DNA of 64,000 nucleotides from Chitinophaga pinensis. Lineage in GTDB: Bacteria > Bacteroidota > Bacteroidia > UKL13-3. Where the stretch lies: NCBI GenBank assembly GCA_945870425.1, contig CAMBSD010000010.1, positions 37,433 through 101,432 of the forward strand. The letters run 5' to 3'. Made by a program: the position numbers and the translations under genes. Below are positions 51,540 to 60,819 of this stretch, piece after piece; position 1 is the first letter of the stretch, and every line of letters starts with the position of its first letter. Under the pieces are notes generated by a model. The model had not been told where the DNA came from. It searched no databases and worked only from the letters and a program-made list of their open reading frames with translations.

Positions 51540-52874
51540 TCAAAACTCCAAACTCATGCCATCAAAAGTGCCGCTGCTCATTAATAGCAAACTTTCATGC
51601 TTGCTATAATGTTGCTCAATAAAATCCCTCAATTGGTTTTTGTCTGAAAATACTTTTACCCCCTCACCAAAATGCTTGGCTACTTCCTCTTCTTCAAGTA
51701 TGGGCATTTTTTTCATTTCAAGGGTGTGCTTGCTAAACAAAACTGCTTTCACATCGGCTTTGTCCATACTGCCTTTATACTGTGGTAGAAATTCTTTATT
51801 TAAGCTGCTATAGGTATGAAGTTCATAAACGGCTATTAATTTCCTTTCAGGGTGTAGCTCTCTCATGGCATTTACCGTGGCCCTTAGTTTTGATGGAGCA
51901 TGTGCAAAATCCCTCACAATGCAACATTGCGAGTCTTCATACAAGGTCTCCAATCTCTTGGCAGTTCCTTTAAAACTTTGTATGGCCATGAAGAATTGTT
52001 GGTCGCTTAAACCCGCTTTGTTACAAGCATGTTTGGCAGCCATCATGTTCTGAAGGTTATGAGTGCCGTAAAATGAAATGTGGTAAGTAGACTCATCCAT
52101 TTTGAATGAGAATTTGCCATCATTCACTTCAAACTTGGGTGTTGAATATGGAATTTTTTCTGCTGCAATGTTTGACTTTTCAATGAGTTTTAAAACCTCA
52201 TTATCATCGGCAGAATAGATAATGGAACCTTCTTTGGGAAGTCCTTCAACAAATATCTTGAACTGATCTACATAATTTTCAAAAGTAGGAAAAACATTCA
52301 TGTGGTCCCAGGCAATACCAGTGATGATGCCTACATCGGCTTTATATACATGAAACTTTGGTCTTAGGTCGAGGGCACTTGTAAGGTATTCGTCACCTTC
52401 AAAAACGGCTATTTTAGAATCCTTGCTAAATCCTACCATGGTTTCGAATCCCTCTAATTGTGAACCTACCAAATAATCAAATTCAATCCTATATTGGTTT
52501 AAAACATGCAGAATCATGGCGGTGGTGGTGGTTTTGCCATGACTTCCACCCACCACAATCCTAAGTTTGTCTTTGGTTTGCTCAAACATGTATTCAGGAA
52601 AAGAATAAATCTTGAGACCCATTTCCAAAGCCTTCATCATTTCAGGATTGTCTTTTCTGGCATGCATGCCCAAGATTATGGCATCTATGTCAGAGGTAAT
52701 ATTGGCTTCGTTCCAACCAAACGATTTAGGCAATAGTCCATATTTTTCCAAACGACTTTTTGCTGGTTCGTAAATCTCATCATCACTGCCTGTAACTTGG
52801 TAACCTTTTTTATGTAGCGCAATGGCCATGTTATGCATCACTGCGCCACCTATCGATATAAAATGAATTCTCAT
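51540..52874 (-). CDS. mpl: Mpl-type UDP-N-acetylmuramate:murein tripeptide ligase
   Basis: A 444-residue Mur ligase of normal Mpl length. The N-terminal domain has Ile-His-Phe-Ile-Ser-Ile-Gly-Gly and Gly-Ser-Asp-Asp-Glu-Ile-Tyr-Glu-Pro. The ATP loop Gly-Gly-Ser-His-Gly-Lys-Thr-Thr-Thr is at 109-117, and the central Phe-Glu-Gly-Asp-Glu-Tyr and later Phe-Ala-His-Ala-Pro-Ser-Lys segments fit Mpl rather than MurC. It recycles the tripeptide by attaching it to UDP-MurNAc in the cytoplasm. ATG 52874 starts the conserved sequence; a longer frame adds 12 residues. It lies in the segment framed by inverted repeats. Confidence 0.88.
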   Translation of the reverse strand: MRIHFISIGGAVMHNMAIALHKKGYQVTGSDDEIYEPAKSRLEKYGLLPKSFGWNEANITSDIDAIILGMHARKDNPEMMKALEMGLKIYSFPEYMFEQTKDKLRIVVGGSHGKTTTTAMILHVLNQYRIEFDYLVGSQLEGFETMVGFSKDSKIAVFEGDEYLTSALDLRPKFHVYKADVGIITGIAWDHMNVFPTFENYVDQFKIFVEGLPKEGSIIYSADDNEVLKLIEKSNIAAEKIPYSTPKFEVNDGKFSFKMDESTYHISFYGTHNLQNMMAAKHACNKAGLSDQQFFMAIQSFKGTAKRLETLYEDSQCCIVRDFAHAPSKLRATVNAMRELHPERKLIAVYELHTYSSLNKEFLPQYKGSMDKADVKAVLFSKHTLEMKKMPILEEEEVAKHFGEGVKVFSDKNQLRDFIEQHYSKHESLLLMSSGTFDGMSLEF

Positions 52875-52939
52875 GTAAAAAAAATTATGGCTCAAAACTA
52901 AAGAAAGCAAATAGCTTTATGATTATTCTGAAAGCCTAT

Positions 52940-53362
52940 TTATTCACTAATTTGAAGCTCCCAGTCTATTTTACAACCTGCCAACATAAGCGTGGCCCCA
53001 ACAGAGCAATACTTCTCCATGGAAAGTTGGCATGCCTTGTGTGCTTTGTCGTAATCCAATTCACCTTTCAATAAGAAATTAATTTTTACATATTTCCAAA
53101 GGGCGGGTTCTTTGCCCTGCTCACGTTCTGCATCAATTTTAATATTGAAATCAAAGATTGTTTGGCGCTGCTTGTTTAGTATTGAAACCACATCAATGGC
53201 AGAGCAGCCTCCCAAGGCCATTAGCAAGGTTTGCATAGGACTTGCTCCGAAATTATTACCACCATTGGCTTCGGTGGTATCTAACTTTACAATGTGTCCG
53301 TTTGCGTCTTTAGCTTCAAAACCAAAATCACCAACTACTCTGTTTAATTCAATATGTACCAT
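52940..53362 (-). CDS. OsmC/Ohr-family protein
   Basis: A 140-residue OsmC-fold protein. The first conserved Cys is in Ala-Leu-Gly-Gly-Cys-Ser-Ala-Ile-Asp-Val, and the second in Met-Glu-Lys-Tyr-Cys-Ser-Val near the C-terminus, the two thiols used for peroxide reduction in OsmC and Ohr. The spacing and the Gly-Asn-Asn-Phe-Gly-Ala-Ser-Pro segment fit the OsmC/YhfA-like class. It is probably a thiol-dependent (organo)hydroperoxide reductase. It is upstream of mpl on the same strand and possibly co-transcribed with it. Confidence 0.9.
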   Translation of the reverse strand: MVHIELNRVVGDFGFEAKDANGHIVKLDTTEANGGNNFGASPMQTLLMALGGCSAIDVVSILNKQRQTIFDFNIKIDAEREQGKEPALWKYVKINFLLKGELDYDKAHKACQLSMEKYCSVGATLMLAGCKIDWELQISE

Positions 53363-53446
53363 AATTCATGCAAAATACTAAATCGGGTTAAATAGCAAAG
53401 ATTTTTCCGCTTATAAATTTTTCTCGCCTAATTCATGTTTAATCCA

Positions 53447-53454
53447 TAGTTTTG
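53447..53454 (+). promoter_or_regulatory. Promoter-like TAnnTTTG box directly before the ABC permease start
   Basis: TAGTTTTG matches the consensus and ends only four bases before the TTG start codon at 53459. If used, transcription would begin at or near the start codon, giving an essentially leaderless mRNA. Confidence 0.45.
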
Positions 53455-53458
53455 GGCA

Positions 53459-54694
53459 TTGACTTTAGCTGAAAACATAAAAATCTCTTTCACTTCTATC
53501 AAAGGGAATATGCTCAGGGCTGTGATAACAGCTTTGATTATTTCTATTGGTATAACGGCCTTGGTGGGAATTCTTACCGCTATTGATGGCATAAAGTCCT
53601 CTATCAACAAGAATTTTTCGAATATGGGTGCTAATACCTTCAATATTAAAAACCCTGGCGGAGGTCGTAAACGAAGGCAACACGGACGTTCTGTAAATAG
53701 CTATGAGCTTATAAAAAAAGAAGAAGCCATTAGTTTTGTAAATGAATTTAATTATCCCGGTACATCCTCAATCTCAGCAAATGCTAGTTTTGCAAGTACC
53801 ATAAAATTTCAGAGCAACAAAACCGAACCCAATGTAATGGTAATGGGGGGTGATGAGAATTACCTCAAAGTTTCGGGTTATGATATTGAATTAGGACGCA
53901 ACTTCAGTGCAAGAGAAGCTAAAGCCGCTACTAATATTTGTATCATTGGCAAAGAGATAAAAACCAAATTGTTTAAAAATAATAAAGTGCCCGTGGGTGA
54001 AAGCATCATGGTGGGTGCAGCCAAATATAGGGTTGTAGGAGTGTTAAAGGAAAGGGGCAATGCTTCAGGGTTTGGTGGTGATAGGTTGGTGATTATTCCA
54101 GTGATGAATGCTTATCAAGTGTTTAATAAAGGCAATATGAGTGCGGTGATAACCGTGGCGGTGAATGATGTGAGCAAAATGAATATGGCTACCGAAGATG
54201 CCAAAGGATTGTTCAGAAGAATACGTGGATTGAAAGCTTATGAAGATGATAATTTTGAAATTTATAAGGCAGATAACATAGCGAATGAACTCTTAGACCA
54301 ATTACAATATTTTACCCTTGCGGCTACCATTATTGGGTTTATAACCTTATTGGGTGCTGCAGTCGGTTTGATGAATATTATGTTAGTTTCGGTAACTGAG
54401 CGTACGCGCGAAATAGGAATTCGAAAGGCCCTAGGAGCCACCAAGGGTGCTATAAAAAGTCAGTTTTTAATTGAAGCCATCGTTATTTGTCAGCTTGGTG
54501 GGTTGGGTGGAATCATACTTGGAATAAGCATTGGTAATATTGTTTCTTCTTTTGTAGGTGGAGGTTTTATTATACCATGGTTATGGGTTACAGGAGGTAT
54601 TTTACTATGTGTTTTGGTAGGTGTTATTTCTGGTATTTATCCTGCTATCAAAGCATCCAAACTAGACCCTATAGAAGCATTGAGATTTGAGTAG
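53459..54694 (+). CDS. MacB/FtsX-type ABC transporter permease
   Basis: A 411-residue permease. One N-terminal transmembrane helix (about residues 20-42) leads into a large periplasmic MacB-like core domain, then three C-terminal helices form the FtsX domain with the Arg-Thr-Arg-Glu-Ile-Gly-Ile-Arg-Lys-Ala-Leu-Gly-Ala motif. The end Leu-Asp-Pro-Ile-Glu-Ala-Leu-Arg is typical. Such permeases work with an ATPase and often an HlyD/TolC-like partner, but none adjoins it here. The start is TTG; the first conserved residues Met-Thr-Leu-x-Glu-Asn match the family start, so no residues seem missing. Confidence 0.9.
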   Translation: MTLAENIKISFTSIKGNMLRAVITALIISIGITALVGILTAIDGIKSSINKNFSNMGANTFNIKNPGGGRKRRQHGRSVNSYELIKKEEAISFVNEFNYPGTSSISANASFASTIKFQSNKTEPNVMVMGGDENYLKVSGYDIELGRNFSAREAKAATNICIIGKEIKTKLFKNNKVPVGESIMVGAAKYRVVGVLKERGNASGFGGDRLVIIPVMNAYQVFNKGNMSAVITVAVNDVSKMNMATEDAKGLFRRIRGLKAYEDDNFEIYKADNIANELLDQLQYFTLAATIIGFITLLGAAVGLMNIMLVSVTERTREIGIRKALGATKGAIKSQFLIEAIVICQLGGLGGIILGISIGNIVSSFVGGGFIIPWLWVTGGILLCVLVGVISGIYPAIKASKLDPIEALRFE

Positions 54695-54809
54695 ATAGTT
54701 CATAGTAAATTGGTTGATCTCTCAAAAGGGAAATTGAAAACAACTTGATAGATGTTTGTTTGAATAGCATTTTGTAGCTTTCTTTTGTCTTGATACAAAA
54801 GAAACATCC

Positions 54810-54825
54810 CGCTGAGCGGGACAAG
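54810..54825. repeat. Isolated palindrome of the intergenic repeat family
   Basis: CATCCCGCTGAGCGGGAC, the same palindrome as in the two large repeat copies, occurs here right after a small hairpin CTTTTGT..ACAAAAG (54780-54801). The remaining spacer up to 55004 shows no gene. Confidence 0.6.
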
Positions 54826-55004
54826 ACTGTCATAAAACCTTGGAAAATGTAATTTGCTTTTTTCTTGCAGCGCATACTAAGCCGTCATGTAAGAGCTAAA
54901 GAGACGTAGGAAATAAGATAGGCATGACTCAAGTATGCTTACCACTACCCACCATCCACAAAAAATCAAAAACATTTTCTGGCAGATTTTATGAATGTCG
55001 AATC

Positions 55005-55235
55005 GAATGCAATCCGATCGCGAAGTCATGATAATAGATCAAATAAAAGGCGTGCGTTGGGCCGAAAAATCCCGATTAATCGGGACGGGCCGTGCATCAG
55101 GCTGGTGCGCAGAAGCATATTTTTTCTAGTCCCGCTCAGCGGGATTGTAACTTTTTCAGCAATGGAAAAAGTTAAAGAGAGAAAATGTGTATGATTGAAA
55201 TTACTAATAGAGTTAAATCAATTGAGACATCCCCA
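55005..55235 (-). repeat. Dispersed intergenic repeat, copy 2 (inverted)
   Basis: It reads as copy 1 (50811-51040) on the minus strand, with all landmarks in the same order, including palindromes TCCCGATTAATCGGGA (55070-55085) and TCCCGCTCAGCGGGA (55130-55144). Diverged positions between the copies show that they are not a recent duplication. The copies frame mpl, the OsmC gene and the ABC permease. The 200 bp after it, up to 55439, hold no recognised feature. Confidence 0.85.
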
Positions 55236-55439
55236 TTCCCGAAACATCTAGATTTTTCGACTAATCAAAAGGGAGAAGAAAAACAATTAGATAGATGATT
55301 ATTTAGCCGCAGGTTAGAATTAATAATGGTCAATGAAAGATTTAAAAAAATAGGTTTGAAATCTCGAAATATACCGTCATTCAAGTTTCATTTTCATTCA
55401 AATTTTGTCTAATTCAAAATTTCATTTATTATTGATAAT

Positions 55440-57707
55440 ATGAAAACGAATATCCAACATTGGTTGAATAAAATACTTTTTGTTCTACTCTTATTGCTTA
55501 CCGTGACTTTTAGTTTGAAATCGCTGCGGGAGCCTGATTTGTGGTGGCAAATACGCACAGGTCAATGGATACTTGAACACAAGCAAGTACCTGTTCAAGA
55601 TGTGTTTTCGTATACCTATGAAGGCGCCAAATGGGTTAATATCAAATGGGGATTTGAAGTGGTTGCAGCCATTATTAACAATGCAGCTGGACCTGAGTAT
55701 ATATATGTTTTGCAAGCCCTTGTTAGTATTTGTATTCTCTTGCTTCTCTTAAAATATATTCAACTCATTAATCAAAGATTGTTTCCTAAATCTTATAAAA
55801 TTACTATCTCTTATTGGGTTTCAATGGTGGTACTTTTGGGAGTAAATTATCGAATGATTGGTCGTCCCGAAATGTTGTCTCATTTGTTTTCGCTTCTGTT
55901 TATTTATTTGATTAATAAATACAGAGATTCGAATAGCAAAGCTTTGTACTCGTTGGTGCCTTTGCAACTTTGTTGGACCAATATGCATGAGGCCTTTGGA
56001 TTAGGCATCATCATTCTTTTGGTAAATGTAGGTTGTGCTTGGGTTGAATATCTAAGAAACAAGCAAACAAAACCTATTCAGTTAAGTATTGTAGGATTAT
56101 TATGCATTCTTTCAACTGCAATTAACCCTTATGGTATTGAAATGATGGTTAAACCTTTTGAGATATTTTCTCAATTAGAAGTAAATAAATTTACAACAGA
56201 ATTATCTGATTATACGCAATACGATTTTTGGCAAAAAGAGGCATATATCTCATTTGTATTTTTCATCCTAAGTATCATTACAATTGCCTTTGTATGGTTT
56301 CAAAAAACCAAAGTCAAAAAAGTAGATACAATGATTCACAAAGTTGGTTTGGGTAACATTGTTATGCTATTTGCGTTTGCATTTTTGGCATCTACCGCTT
56401 ATCGTAATATTGTATTTTTCTTTTTGATGAGTGCTCCTTTTGTGGCTGCATTTCTTCAATATCTAATCAACTTTATTGAAAGCAAAACTAAGAAGTCAGT
56501 TATGTTTACTACTTCCATGAGCATGCTGGCTCTGGTTTTTGGAATAGCAATATATGTTTTGGTGGTTAATAATACCTATTATAAATTGAGCAAAAGCAAT
56601 GATAGGTATGGATTGGGAATATTAGAAAACAACAACCCTGAAGGGGCAGCCAAATACCTAGAGCAACATCAATTGACTAAAGGCAAAGTCTTCACCGATT
56701 ATCTTTCTTCCTCCTACTTAATGTATCGCTTGCAACCTGATTTTAAAACCTTTTTCGATTTGCGAGATTTGGATGTTTTTCCGTCAGATTTTTTTCAAAC
56801 CAACGCCATGGCCTATAATAATTATGATGCTTTTAAAGCCTTGGATAGCCAATACCATTTCAGTGCCATAGTCTTGTTAAACCGTCAGTTTAATGGCCTT
56901 CAATCTGCTTTGTATAATGATAGCAATTATAGCCTTCGATTTGTTGATCCATTGGTTTCGGTATTTATGAAGCAGATAGGAACCCAATCCGCATCTATAG
57001 GTTTTTCAGCTCTTTCAAGTATTGAGCAAAGTGGTTTTTGTCAAATTATAAATAAGGTGTTCAATCCATTTTATAAATCAGATAATGGAAAGGATTTGGA
57101 CAATAACAGTGCAGCAGCAAGTTTTTATTTGTCGGTAAGAGATGTTGAAAAGGCTAGAGCCTATGCATTAAAAAGTATTCAAACTGCCACTAAAAAATCC
57201 CCTGCCTATTTGGTATTGGCGCAGTATTACAATTCGAAATCCGTTTCAGATACATCTCTTCAAAATGTGTTTATGGACAGTGCAAGTTTCTATTTCAATG
57301 CAGCTATTAAAGAAGATGAACACCTTGCAGAAGCCTATATTGGACTGGGAGCTATACAATTTAGACAAGGTAGTATCAACGCGGCTATTAAGTTATTTGA
57401 GAAATGCTGCGACTTGGAACCTAGTTTGTTAAACGGACATTTATATGCTGCAGAGGCCTACAAAAGCATGGTTGAAAAAAGCAGTGATAAAAAATATGTA
57501 AACTCCTTGGTAGATCATTTGATTATTGCCAATTCTATCAACCCAAATAATCCTGATATTGAATGGAATTTAGGAGTGGCTTATTACAAACAAGGCAATT
57601 GCAGCAAAGCCACGCCATTACTTCAAAATGTATTAGGTTTCACTGGATTATCAGCTGAAGACAGAACCATGGCTGAATTTTGTATCAGCAATTGTAAAGG
57701 TAGATAA
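55440..57707 (+). CDS. Polytopic membrane protein with C-terminal TPR repeats
   Basis: A 755-residue protein. It starts with a transmembrane helix and a Glu-Pro-Asp-Leu-Trp-Trp-Gln-Ile-Arg-Thr-Gly-Gln segment that resembles bacterial GT-C-like proteins. About ten helices follow to residue ~390, then a soluble part, and TPR-like helices (about 565-750, Ala-Tyr-Ile-Gly-Leu-Gly-Ala-Ile-Gln-Phe-type units). I know this layout from Bacteroidota proteins without assigned function; a glycosyltransferase-like or envelope assembly role is possible. No partner gene adjoins apart from the outer-membrane barrel 50 bp downstream. Confidence 0.75.
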   Translation: MKTNIQHWLNKILFVLLLLLTVTFSLKSLREPDLWWQIRTGQWILEHKQVPVQDVFSYTYEGAKWVNIKWGFEVVAAIINNAAGPEYIYVLQALVSICILLLLLKYIQLINQRLFPKSYKITISYWVSMVVLLGVNYRMIGRPEMLSHLFSLLFIYLINKYRDSNSKALYSLVPLQLCWTNMHEAFGLGIIILLVNVGCAWVEYLRNKQTKPIQLSIVGLLCILSTAINPYGIEMMVKPFEIFSQLEVNKFTTELSDYTQYDFWQKEAYISFVFFILSIITIAFVWFQKTKVKKVDTMIHKVGLGNIVMLFAFAFLASTAYRNIVFFFLMSAPFVAAFLQYLINFIESKTKKSVMFTTSMSMLALVFGIAIYVLVVNNTYYKLSKSNDRYGLGILENNNPEGAAKYLEQHQLTKGKVFTDYLSSSYLMYRLQPDFKTFFDLRDLDVFPSDFFQTNAMAYNNYDAFKALDSQYHFSAIVLLNRQFNGLQSALYNDSNYSLRFVDPLVSVFMKQIGTQSASIGFSALSSIEQSGFCQIINKVFNPFYKSDNGKDLDNNSAAASFYLSVRDVEKARAYALKSIQTATKKSPAYLVLAQYYNSKSVSDTSLQNVFMDSASFYFNAAIKEDEHLAEAYIGLGAIQFRQGSINAAIKLFEKCCDLEPSLLNGHLYAAEAYKSMVEKSSDKKYVNSLVDHLIIANSINPNNPDIEWNLGVAYYKQGNCSKATPLLQNVLGFTGLSAEDRTMAEFCISNCKGR

Positions 57708-57741
57708 TTTTTTGGCAAGGTTTTTATTATTTATGAATTTG

Positions 57742-57749
57742 TATTTTTG
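57742..57749 (+). promoter_or_regulatory. Promoter-like TAnnTTTG box near the barrel gene start
   Basis: TATTTTTG ends eight bases before the preferred ATG at 57758. A transcript from it would have almost no leader. No -33 box at the usual distance. Confidence 0.4.
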
Positions 57750-57757
57750 TGAAACCT

Positions 57758-58534
57758 ATGAAACAATTAGTTACCTATCTTTTTATTCTATTGATAAGCT
57801 TTCAATTGCATGCACAGCAGAACCCAACGACCATTTTCGGAAAGATTAAAGGTGACTCATCTGTTGTAAGTCAACTGGCAGTGACTCCTCCCAATAATAA
57901 AGTAGATACTTCACCCGATATAAGAAGGGTGCAATTTGGCGCTGCGTTAAATTATGCTCATGGCATTGGGACTAATGATAATATCTCAAATGGTATTGGA
58001 TTTTCGTTTAAGTTAGGTTTCAATACCATCAAAAAACTTGATTTGCCGCTTGCCTTATATGCAGGACTTGGTTTTGATTATTTATATTTTGGAGGCAAAA
58101 GCAGTTCATTGCCAAATAGTGCAAGTATTGCCATAAATAGTAATGCATACGGATGGTATCCTTATCTAGATGTAGACCTTTTTCCTGAATTACCTATTTC
58201 GGTTTTTGGAAATGTGTATTATGGATGGCGTTTTTATTATACCCGTCAAAACTTAAATTACTATGATATTAACAATGACAAGCAAAGCAAAACAGACAAT
58301 ATTGATGGGGATGTGACTGGTATCTATGGATGGGGTGGGGGTTTAAAAATAAAAGTTAGTAAACGTATTAAATGGGAATTACGTTATCAAAGAAACTATG
58401 GCAAAGTGGCCAAAATCATCAACCCTGAAAGCATAGATTTTGATAATGCCACCGGCAATTTGAAGTCATTCCAAAATGTTAATTCAGATACTGATTTTAA
58501 TATGTTCTTTGTGGGATTATTGATTGGGTTTTAA
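57758..58534 (+). CDS. Outer-membrane beta-barrel protein of unknown function
   Basis: A 258-residue protein with a signal peptide ending Leu-His-Ala-Gln. A short low-complexity linker precedes a barrel of amphipathic strands ending Val-Gly-Leu-Leu-Ile-Gly-Phe, with aromatic residues at strand ends. It resembles small porin-like or OmpA-barrel-type proteins, but I cannot name a family. The ATG at 57758 is preferred; the GTG three codons earlier overlaps a promoter-like box. Confidence 0.7.
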   Translation: MKQLVTYLFILLISFQLHAQQNPTTIFGKIKGDSSVVSQLAVTPPNNKVDTSPDIRRVQFGAALNYAHGIGTNDNISNGIGFSFKLGFNTIKKLDLPLALYAGLGFDYLYFGGKSSSLPNSASIAINSNAYGWYPYLDVDLFPELPISVFGNVYYGWRFYYTRQNLNYYDINNDKQSKTDNIDGDVTGIYGWGGGLKIKVSKRIKWELRYQRNYGKVAKIINPESIDFDNATGNLKSFQNVNSDTDFNMFFVGLLIGF

Positions 58535-59041
58535 GGAAAACTTTCTTTCATTTTACACTATAAAAAACATGTCATAGTTTCGAACCGCTTTAAGTTAATT
58601 TTCTAGAAAGTTTTTTACATACCCTTATAGGTTATACTTCTGTATTTAATTTCCTAAGACTATAAAGAATTCTATAGATAGTAAATGCTAGTTAGTTTAA
58701 TACTTTATTTAAAAAAGAATGTAAATAATAATTTATAAAATTTAAACCTCATGCCGATTGCGAATTAACTTTTCGTTATAATTATTCATTGCGAAACTTT
58801 ATTTTCTGCCGAAACTTCGGAAATGCTGATTATTAACAAATCGTAATATGTAATGGAGTTACGGTATTTCTGTTCGATTATTCAAATACAATTGGGTGGA
58901 GGATATCAATTCTTTAAAATAGGGAAAAGTTTATATTAATTTTATTGTCCCTAAAAAAATCCGATGTCGAAATTCAACAACGGATTTTTTATTATTTCTA
59001 AATTTTCCCCTTATCCCTCTTGCCTCAATCCTCTTTCATAA
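58535..59041. other. Intergenic spacer with a bidirectional terminator
   Basis: AT-rich DNA of ~500 bp between converging genes. AAAACTTTCT and AGAAAGTTTT (58537-58546 and 58605-58614) can pair across a long loop. A clearer hairpin, AAAAAATCCG/CGGATTTTTT at 58954-58990, has A- and T-runs on both sides and could terminate both the barrel gene and ftcD. No gene is seen. Confidence 0.6.
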
Positions 59042-60733
59042 CTAAGCTATTGCAGCTTCTACTTTAGCCAATAATGCATCCGCTTTTTGGTGGTTTTCAG
59101 CAAGCAATGCTTTGGCATCCGCAATCATTTTATCAGCCCATACCTTGTCTTTTAACCCTTTGGCATTTACCATTACATTGAAATAGGCGCCACGTACTGC
59201 AGTCTTCACACACAATACACCTACACCTGCATCTGTCACACTGTTTTGATTACCTTTTTCAATCATAGCTGCCAACATACCAAGAGAAGCATAACTGGTT
59301 TGCATTACTTTGTATGGCACAAGACAAGCATATTTGGTGGCATTTTCAATGGCTTCTGTGCGGGCTTGCTTTTCATCATCATTGCTTTTTGGTAAGCCAA
59401 AAGCATTCATAATTTCATTAAATGCTCGGGTGTCTTCACCTACACTTTTTAGCAAACTGTCTTTTATTTGTTGACCTTTTTCTGCCCATTGGCTAAACTC
59501 TTCTATTTGCGCTTCCCATCCTCTCTTGCCAGCAGAAAGGTTGGCTACCATGGTGCCTAATGCAACACCTAAGCTACCCACATAAGCACTAATACTTCCA
59601 CCTCCAGGAGCAGGGCTTTCGCTAGCAGTTTCGTCAGCAAAAGCCCTTAGGTTCATGCCTATCAATTTTTCGTTGGCAGCGTTGCGCAATTTATATTCTA
59701 TAATTTTTTTATCTGCATCAAATGGGGCAAGTTCATCCAAACCCAAAGATTTAACTGCAATGTGAATCAACTCTTGTTCGCTCACACCTATACTGCGTTT
59801 TTGTTTTTGGAGGAAATACCTGCCCGCTTCAAGCATGGCTTCTAAAGGGATAAGACCAACTAATTCGCTACCTGTAACGCGTATGCCGCGATTGTCGGCA
59901 CTCTTGCAAACCTCATCAAATGCTTGATGAACCGATGTGATTTTGTAGTTGGTTAAGTTCATGCTTATCTGTGCCACATTATACTCTTCAATAAACCAAC
60001 CAATGGCTTTACAAGCTTTTAAAGTACCAGGAATGCGCACATCATTTCCATCTGCGTCCTTAATAACTTTGCCAGTGATTGAATTCCCTTCACGTTTCAC
60101 TCTGCCTGCTTCACGCACATCGAAAGCGATAGAGTTTGCCAAACGAACTGATTTTGTATTAAGGTTAACATTGTATGCAATCAAGAAATCTCTTGCACCT
60201 ATAACCGTTGCACCACATTTGGCAGGAAATACACTTGGTCCAAAATCGGGTTTCCATTCAGGTAGTTTAATTTTATCAAAAAAGCCTTCATACTCACCCC
60301 CACGGATAACAGACAAATTGCTGCGTCCTTTGTTAGGTTGAGCATATTCATATAAGTAAGCAGGAATTTGCAATTCTTCACCAACTCTTTTTGCCAATTG
60401 AGTAGCATAAGATGCCGTTTCTTCCATACTTATTCCACTTACGGGTATAAGAGGGCAAACATCTGTAGCACCCATACGTGGGTGTTCTCCTTTGTGTTTG
60501 CTCATATCAATTATTTCGCTAGCTTTTTTAATAGCTAGAAAAGCTGCATCAATAACAGCTTGAGGAGATCCAACAAAGGTTACGACTGTTCGGTTGGTGG
60601 CTTTACCTGGGTCAACGTCTAATAGTTTAACACCGTCAACACTTTCAATCTCATCTGTAATTTGTTTGATGATATTCATATCGCGGCCTTCACTGAAATT
60701 TGGCACGCATTCGATAATGGCTTCTTGATTCAT
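59042..60733 (-). CDS. ftcD: Bifunctional formimidoyltransferase-cyclodeaminase
   Basis: A 563-residue fusion of the two activities that move the formimino group from histidine breakdown onto tetrahydrofolate. The N-terminal formiminotransferase (about 1-330) has Cys-Val-Pro-Asn-Phe-Ser-Glu-Gly and the catalytic His84 region Lys-Gly-Glu-His-Pro-Arg-Met-Gly-Ala. The C-terminal cyclodeaminase (about 360-560) has Ser-Pro-Ala-Pro-Gly-Gly-Gly-Ser. Full-length fusion, unlike the separate bacterial versions. No hut genes are adjacent. A TACTTTTG box upstream (minus strand, 60751-60758) could be its promoter. Confidence 0.94.
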   Translation of the reverse strand: MNQEAIIECVPNFSEGRDMNIIKQITDEIESVDGVKLLDVDPGKATNRTVVTFVGSPQAVIDAAFLAIKKASEIIDMSKHKGEHPRMGATDVCPLIPVSGISMEETASYATQLAKRVGEELQIPAYLYEYAQPNKGRSNLSVIRGGEYEGFFDKIKLPEWKPDFGPSVFPAKCGATVIGARDFLIAYNVNLNTKSVRLANSIAFDVREAGRVKREGNSITGKVIKDADGNDVRIPGTLKACKAIGWFIEEYNVAQISMNLTNYKITSVHQAFDEVCKSADNRGIRVTGSELVGLIPLEAMLEAGRYFLQKQKRSIGVSEQELIHIAVKSLGLDELAPFDADKKIIEYKLRNAANEKLIGMNLRAFADETASESPAPGGGSISAYVGSLGVALGTMVANLSAGKRGWEAQIEEFSQWAEKGQQIKDSLLKSVGEDTRAFNEIMNAFGLPKSNDDEKQARTEAIENATKYACLVPYKVMQTSYASLGMLAAMIEKGNQNSVTDAGVGVLCVKTAVRGAYFNVMVNAKGLKDKVWADKMIADAKALLAENHQKADALLAKVEAAIA

Positions 60734-60760
60734 ATTTGAAATTTTGCCATCAAAAGTAAT

Positions 60761-60800
60761 AAAAAAAACAAAGCCCTATACATGTAGTATCCGGCTTTGT
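60761..60800 (-). terminator. Intrinsic terminator of the GEVED/T9SS gene
   Basis: On the minus strand ACAAAGCC pairs with GGCTTTGT (60793-60800 with 60769-60776) around a 16-base loop and is followed by eight T residues. It separates the large gene at the right end from ftcD. Confidence 0.82.
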
Positions 60801-60819
60801 AAATTATCCAATGAATAAA

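Noticed and set aside
51418..51609. 63-codon plus-strand frame
   Set aside because: Spans repeat palindromes and the antisense end of mpl; no protein-like features.
54991..55194. 67-codon plus-strand frame
   Set aside because: Falls entirely in repeat copy 2; the matching region of copy 1 does not keep the frame.
50811..55235. Composite transposon
   Set aside because: The flanking repeats carry no transposase or coding frame and the genes inside are ordinary chromosomal functions; called an inverted repeat pair instead.
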